A stretch of 8,813 nucleotides of DNA, taken from NCBI GenBank assembly GCA_031259665.1, contig JAIRLD010000099.1, forward strand, positions 1 to 8,813. The letters run 5' to 3'. Source of the DNA: Puniceicoccales bacterium. GTDB lineage: Bacteria; Verrucomicrobiota; Verrucomicrobiia; Opitutales; LL51. Below are positions 6,666-8,813 of this stretch, piece after piece (position 1 is the first letter of the stretch; each line of letters starts with the position of its first letter). The translations under genes were made by a program, and so were the position numbers. A model generated the notes under the pieces. The model made no database searches. It was not told the DNA's origin and worked only from the letters and a program-made list of their open reading frames with translations.

Positions 6666-6683
6666 TACCCCAGGAATAGTCAA
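6666..6683 (-). promoter_or_regulatory. Possible promoter element upstream of tRNA-Arg(CCG)
   Basis: TTGACT (6683-6678) lies 36 nt before the tRNA 5' end, a fitting -35 position, but the -10 candidate at 17-18 nt spacing (AGTTAG/GTTAGC) is poor. A similar stretch, TTGACT-CTGGGGTA, lies upstream of the other tRNA at 6510-6496, so the element may have been duplicated with the gene. Confidence 0.3.
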
Positions 6684-6828
6684 GATTAAACGTCTTCCCT
6701 AAGGGCCACTCGGTTGCCTAAGGGCTGCGTGCCCTTAGAATCCTCGCCAGGAGGCACCGTCTTCCTGGACCTGGATTTGCGGGTTGACCCAGTGGCGGTG
6801 CCACTGGATCAAACCGCAAGGGGGCCAA

Positions 6829-6861
6829 AGCCCACCCCGCGGCTACGCCGCGGGGTGGGCT
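6829..6861. repeat. 15-bp perfect hairpin (fourth module of the composite repeat)
   Basis: The arms 6829-6843 and 6847-6861 are exact reverse complements around TAC. On the minus strand it comes right after the T-tract that ends the terminator at 6862-6905, so the two form a double-hairpin end. Its inner part is CCGCGG-rich. Confidence 0.75.
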
Positions 6862-6905
6862 AAAAAAGTGGCCGAGGCCATGCGCGATGCGCATGGCCTC
6901 GGCCA
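6862..6905 (-). terminator. Intrinsic terminator of the metallophosphatase transcript
   Basis: Read on the minus strand, the 17-bp GC-rich stem (6905-6889 with 6885-6869, 3-nt loop) is followed by AC and six T residues (complement of A 6862-6867). It lies about 117 nt after the phosphatase stop codon, with no other gene between. Stem and T-tract are those of a strong Rho-independent terminator, here supplied by a module of the palindromic repeat. Confidence 0.7.
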
Positions 6906-6919
6906 ACAATTTAAAAGAT

Positions 6920-6968
6920 TACATCATACATCAGATTAAGTACATCAAAGTAAGTACATCAAAATAAG
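6920..6968. repeat. 14-bp tandem array with a 7-nt period
   Basis: TACATCA occurs at 6920, 6927, 6941 and 6955, always a multiple of 7 nt apart. The last three are each followed by a 7-mer ending in TAAG (GATTAAG, AAGTAAG, AAATAAG), giving three 14-bp units plus an extra half unit. It sits in the 3' untranslated stretch between the phosphatase stop and its terminator. Function unknown. Confidence 0.7.
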
Positions 6969-7022
6969 CGTAGGTCTATTGTATTTAAGCCGTTCGCACA
7001 TTTTCGTCAAGACCTGCGTGCG

Positions 7023-8576
7023 TTAGAAATTTGGTCTTCCCGCAGGTAATGTTAGTTTTCCCGCAGGTAATATTGGTCTTCTTGCAGGCCATGTTGGTCT
7101 TCTTGCAGGTAATATTGGTCTTCCCGCAGGTAACATTGGTCTTCTTGCAGGCCATGTTGGTTTTCCTGCGGGTAACATTGGTCTTCTTGCAGGTAATGTT
7201 GGTCTTCCCGCAGGTAATGTTGATTTTACTGATACGGGTTTCCATGTTCCGGGTCTTTCGAGCAAACGATTTTTCCCTTCTGCGTGTTGACTACCATCAG
7301 GCATTGTTCTATAATGCTCGCAAGGTTTTTTATACGCAGCTGATCCAGCTGGCTTGGCTGGCCCAGCTGGAGGTAATGGTGTAGCTGAGTCAGCTGGAGA
7401 TAATAGTTGTGGTTTAAAGGCCATTATTGCAAAATTTGGGGTTTTTCCTCGCTCTCTTGCTAAATATACCGTAGTTCCGATAACATCATATTGCACAGGG
7501 TTGCTTCCAACTGTTAAGTTTTGATTTTTATAGTGATATTGTTGATGTTCGTGTCCGCAGACTATAGTCCAAGTGAGTCTGTTTAATACCTCTCCAGAAA
7601 TAGTAATATCTTGCAATATAAGCTCCAAAATACCTCTTACTCGATCAGAGAAATCGTCAGTTGGATGATAAAACTCATGGGCAGCAATAACTATATTTAT
7701 GGGGCCAGGAATTTTTTCCAAATCAGCGATTGCCAGTTGGAAGGATTCCTTTGTTATTTTCGTAATTAAATTATCGTCGGCGGAAGAAGGTAAATTATCC
7801 CTTAAGCTACGACCTCGGTGTAATGCTTTTAGCGCATCCACATAATCGTTCTTTAAAAAACCAACTTCCAATCCTCCCCCATAAAAAAGAAAGCTTGAAC
7901 AATAGGGGAAAAATAAAGTGTTTTCAATAATTTTATATGGAAATATATTGGCTGGAAATTCAGCAACATCGGTAGACGTGATTTCTAACTTTGCCATACC
8001 ATAATTCACATAATCATTGTAACATTCGACCAGTTTATCCCAATCTATTCCCTTTGGAATATGCGTTAAAAAAGGGATATTTTTTGTCTTTAAAAATAAC
8101 AATAATCTATAAAATGACACAACATTTTGCAGTTCATGATTTCCTAAATTGAATATAATTTCACATAAACCACTTAATTGCAATAAAAAATTTTCACAAG
8201 CATATTCTAAACTATCAGGTTTTCCTTTTCCCGTATAACCATAAGATCGAGGGGCAAGATCTCCATCAATGACCACGGAGACTTTAGAAAATCCTTTACC
8301 TTTTATGACTCTAACTTGCTCGATGAATTCTTGATAATGTTTATGATATCCGTGTACATCCGCAAGCGATAGCACTATGCTACTATCAAAAGGAATTCCT
8401 TCTAGATAGTCATTAATTGCTGAATGGTCGCCTATATTTATTGCCTCACCCCTCTTAGCCATTCCTTGCCAGGTTACACTAGTTTGTACCGGTCCTGAGC
8501 CGTACATAATGTCGGAATAAAATCCCGACATTGCCATTAATCCCATACATAAATAAAAAATGTTTTTCGTTTTCAT
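7023..8576 (-). CDS. Exported calcineurin-like metallophosphatase with repetitive basic Pro-rich tail
   Basis: The 517-aa protein carries the metallophosphoesterase motifs in order: DVH (Asp73, His75), GD (105-106, in VVIDGDLAPRS), GNHE (145-148), a lone His300 in IVIAAH, and GHEH (341-344). These bind the two metal ions in this fold, so a phosphatase or phosphodiesterase is expected; the substrate cannot be told from sequence. Residues 1 to about 25 (KTK, then IFYLCMGLMAMSGFYS) look like a signal peptide, so it acts outside the cytoplasm. After the catalytic part comes a Pro/Ala-rich linker (393-413), then about 40 residues of unclear nature, then nine heptads (about 453-513) of L/W-P-A-G/R-R/K-P-x, strongly basic and probably disordered, perhaps binding nucleic acid or a surface polymer. 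The start is supported by GAGAG 6 nt upstream (8583-8587). The gene is AT-rich, lies alone, and is flanked by direct copies of the palindromic repeat, which suggests acquisition. The catalytic call is firm, the tail's role is unknown. Confidence 0.85.
   Translation of the reverse strand: MKTKNIFYLCMGLMAMSGFYSDIMYGSGPVQTSVTWQGMAKRGEAINIGDHSAINDYLEGIPFDSSIVLSLADVHGYHKHYQEFIEQVRVIKGKGFSKVSVVIDGDLAPRSYGYTGKGKPDSLEYACENFLLQLSGLCEIIFNLGNHELQNVVSFYRLLLFLKTKNIPFLTHIPKGIDWDKLVECYNDYVNYGMAKLEITSTDVAEFPANIFPYKIIENTLFFPYCSSFLFYGGGLEVGFLKNDYVDALKALHRGRSLRDNLPSSADDNLITKITKESFQLAIADLEKIPGPINIVIAAHEFYHPTDDFSDRVRGILELILQDITISGEVLNRLTWTIVCGHEHQQYHYKNQNLTVGSNPVQYDVIGTTVYLARERGKTPNFAIMAFKPQLLSPADSATPLPPAGPAKPAGSAAYKKPCEHYRTMPDGSQHAEGKNRLLERPGTWKPVSVKSTLPAGRPTLPARRPMLPAGKPTWPARRPMLPAGRPILPARRPTWPARRPILPAGKLTLPAGRPNF
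7031..7219 (-). repeat. Nine tandem 21-bp repeats encoding the phosphatase tail
   Basis: Nine units of 21 bp run without gaps from 7031 to 7219, and a degenerate tenth begins at 7220. The units vary at only a few positions and each encodes seven residues of the form L/W-P-A-G/R-R/K-P-x. Because 21 is a multiple of three, gain or loss of units keeps the reading frame, so copy number can change freely. Several other frames are also free of stops through the array. Confidence 0.92.
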
Positions 8577-8619
8577 ATAATACTCTCTTTCTATTTGTTT
8601 TATCCTTAAAATAGTTTTC

Positions 8620-8646
8620 AGAATAATTAAATATGCACTATGTCAA
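8620..8646 (-). promoter_or_regulatory. Promoter-like sequence of the metallophosphatase gene
   Basis: An exact TTGACA (8646-8641) follows a long A/T-rich tract that could serve as an UP element. The best -10 is TATTCT (8625-8620) at a short 15-nt spacing. The resulting leader would be about 35-40 nt, ending in the GAGAG ribosome binding site. The -35 is convincing, the -10 less so. Confidence 0.45.
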
Positions 8647-8672
8647 GTTTTTATTATTTTTGTTATTTTTTA

Positions 8673-8689
8673 TTACCTATATATGGTAA
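8673..8689. promoter_or_regulatory. Near-palindromic 17-bp site upstream of the phosphatase promoter
   Basis: TTACCTATATATGGTAA reads almost the same on both strands (5-bp arms TTACC/GGTAA around an AT core). It lies 27 bp upstream of the -35. It could be a protein-binding site, but AT-rich DNA makes such sites easy to find by chance. Confidence 0.25.
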
Positions 8690-8723
8690 ATTCTAACTTA
8701 ATGACATTCGAATTTTATATTAT

Positions 8724-8813
8724 CTAAGGGCTGCGAGCCCTTAGAAACCCCGCCAGGAGGCACCGCCTCCTGGACCTAAATTTGCGGATTGAGCCAGGGG
8801 CATCGCCACTGGA
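8724..8813. repeat. Second copy of the composite hairpin repeat, cut by the window end
   Basis: H1 (8724-8744) is a perfect 8-bp stem with the same sequence as at 6718 except for the loop base. H2 (8753-8773) is a perfect 9-bp stem CCAGGAGGC/GCCTCCTGG. H3 (8794-8812) has one mismatch. It is in the same orientation as 6718-6808, about 85% identical, so the two are direct repeats around the phosphatase gene. The H4 and H5 modules, if present, lie beyond the window. Confidence 0.8.

Larger units (their letters stand above)
6718..6905. repeat. Composite repeat of five consecutive hairpins
   Basis: Five hairpins follow one another. H1 is CTAAGGGC/GCCCTTAG (6718-6738). H2 is CCAGGAGG/CTTCCTGG (6747-6768, one wobble). 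H3 is CCAGTGGC/GCCACTGG (6789-6807). H4 is a 15-bp stem at 6829-6843/6847-6861. H5 is a perfect 17-bp stem at 6869-6885/6889-6905. H1-H3 recur at 8724-8812 with roughly 85% identity over about 90 bp. H5 shares its outer bases with the palindrome at 4-40. I see no convincing protein-coding frame, so this is a dispersed palindromic repeat of the REP/RPE kind; its name and mobilising enzyme are unknown. Confidence 0.8.

Noticed and set aside
6718..6909. 63-codon minus-strand frame in the composite repeat
   Set aside because: The frame is made entirely of hairpin DNA, lacks a ribosome binding site and has low-complexity Arg/Ala/Pro content; repeats of this kind commonly give false genes.
6920..6968. 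CRISPR array or replication-origin iterons
   Set aside because: Units are 14 bp with no spacers, and no Rep, Cas or DnaA-box context is present.
6985..7245. Minus-strand frame of Cys/Lys-rich heptads (TNITCGK type)
   Set aside because: It overlaps the phosphatase in another frame and has no independent start signal seen; kept only as a possible frameshift product in the findings.
7031..7384. Plus-strand frame of hydrophobic heptads (LVFPQVM type)
   Set aside because: It exists only because the 21-bp repeat lacks stops in this frame; no ribosome binding site, and it is antisense to the phosphatase.

Overview
The window looks like a piece of a host-associated (probably intracellular) bacterial chromosome. 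It has a compact conserved translation/transcription operon next to AT-rich accessory genes, a PD-(D/E)XK transposase/Rpn-type protein and several families of palindromic repeats. The form of NusA (KH domains plus one short C-terminal helical domain), the IF-2 with a second N-type module just before its G domain, and the small lipoprotein with an LPWNRPAAWE segment suggest Verrucomicrobiota (Opitutae/Puniceicoccales-like). That placement is from memory of the families and is tentative; an alphaproteobacterial symbiont cannot be excluded from sequence reading alone.

Layout. Positions 51-4509 (minus strand) form a tightly packed operon, nusA - infB - rbfA - small lipoprotein. The gaps and overlaps are 5 nt, a 4-nt ATGA overlap, and a start codon directly abutting a stop codon, so translation is probably coupled along the operon. 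No rimP lies upstream of nusA; instead an intrinsic-terminator-like hairpin with a T-tract sits about 27 nt before the nusA start. The operon ends in a perfect 17-bp GC-rich hairpin at the window edge.

Positions 4698-6240 (plus strand) hold a promoter-like sequence and a 501-aa PD-(D/E)XK nuclease-family protein with an unexpected signal-peptide-like N-terminus. It is bracketed by two related hairpins, and the gene also has a 10-bp direct repeat around it. Positions 6365-6641 (minus strand) carry two paralogous tRNA-Arg genes, anticodons UCG and CCG, both with encoded CCA. The CCG copy has an acceptor-stem mismatch.

Positions 6718-6905 are a composite repeat of five successive hairpins; the last one plus a T-tract is a good terminator for the gene to its right. 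Positions 6920-6968 are a 14-bp tandem array built on a 7-nt period. Positions 7023-8576 (minus strand) encode an exported calcineurin-like metallophosphatase whose C-terminus is a basic, proline-rich tail made of nine 21-bp tandem repeats. The first half of the composite repeat recurs in the same orientation at 8724-8813, so the phosphatase gene is flanked by direct repeats.

The core genes work together: NusA controls elongation and termination, IF-2 starts translation, and RbfA matures the 30S subunit. The accessory genes show no evident functional link to them. The most notable non-coding signal is a set of hairpins whose outer stem bases are conserved while the inner stem bases change in a compensated way.
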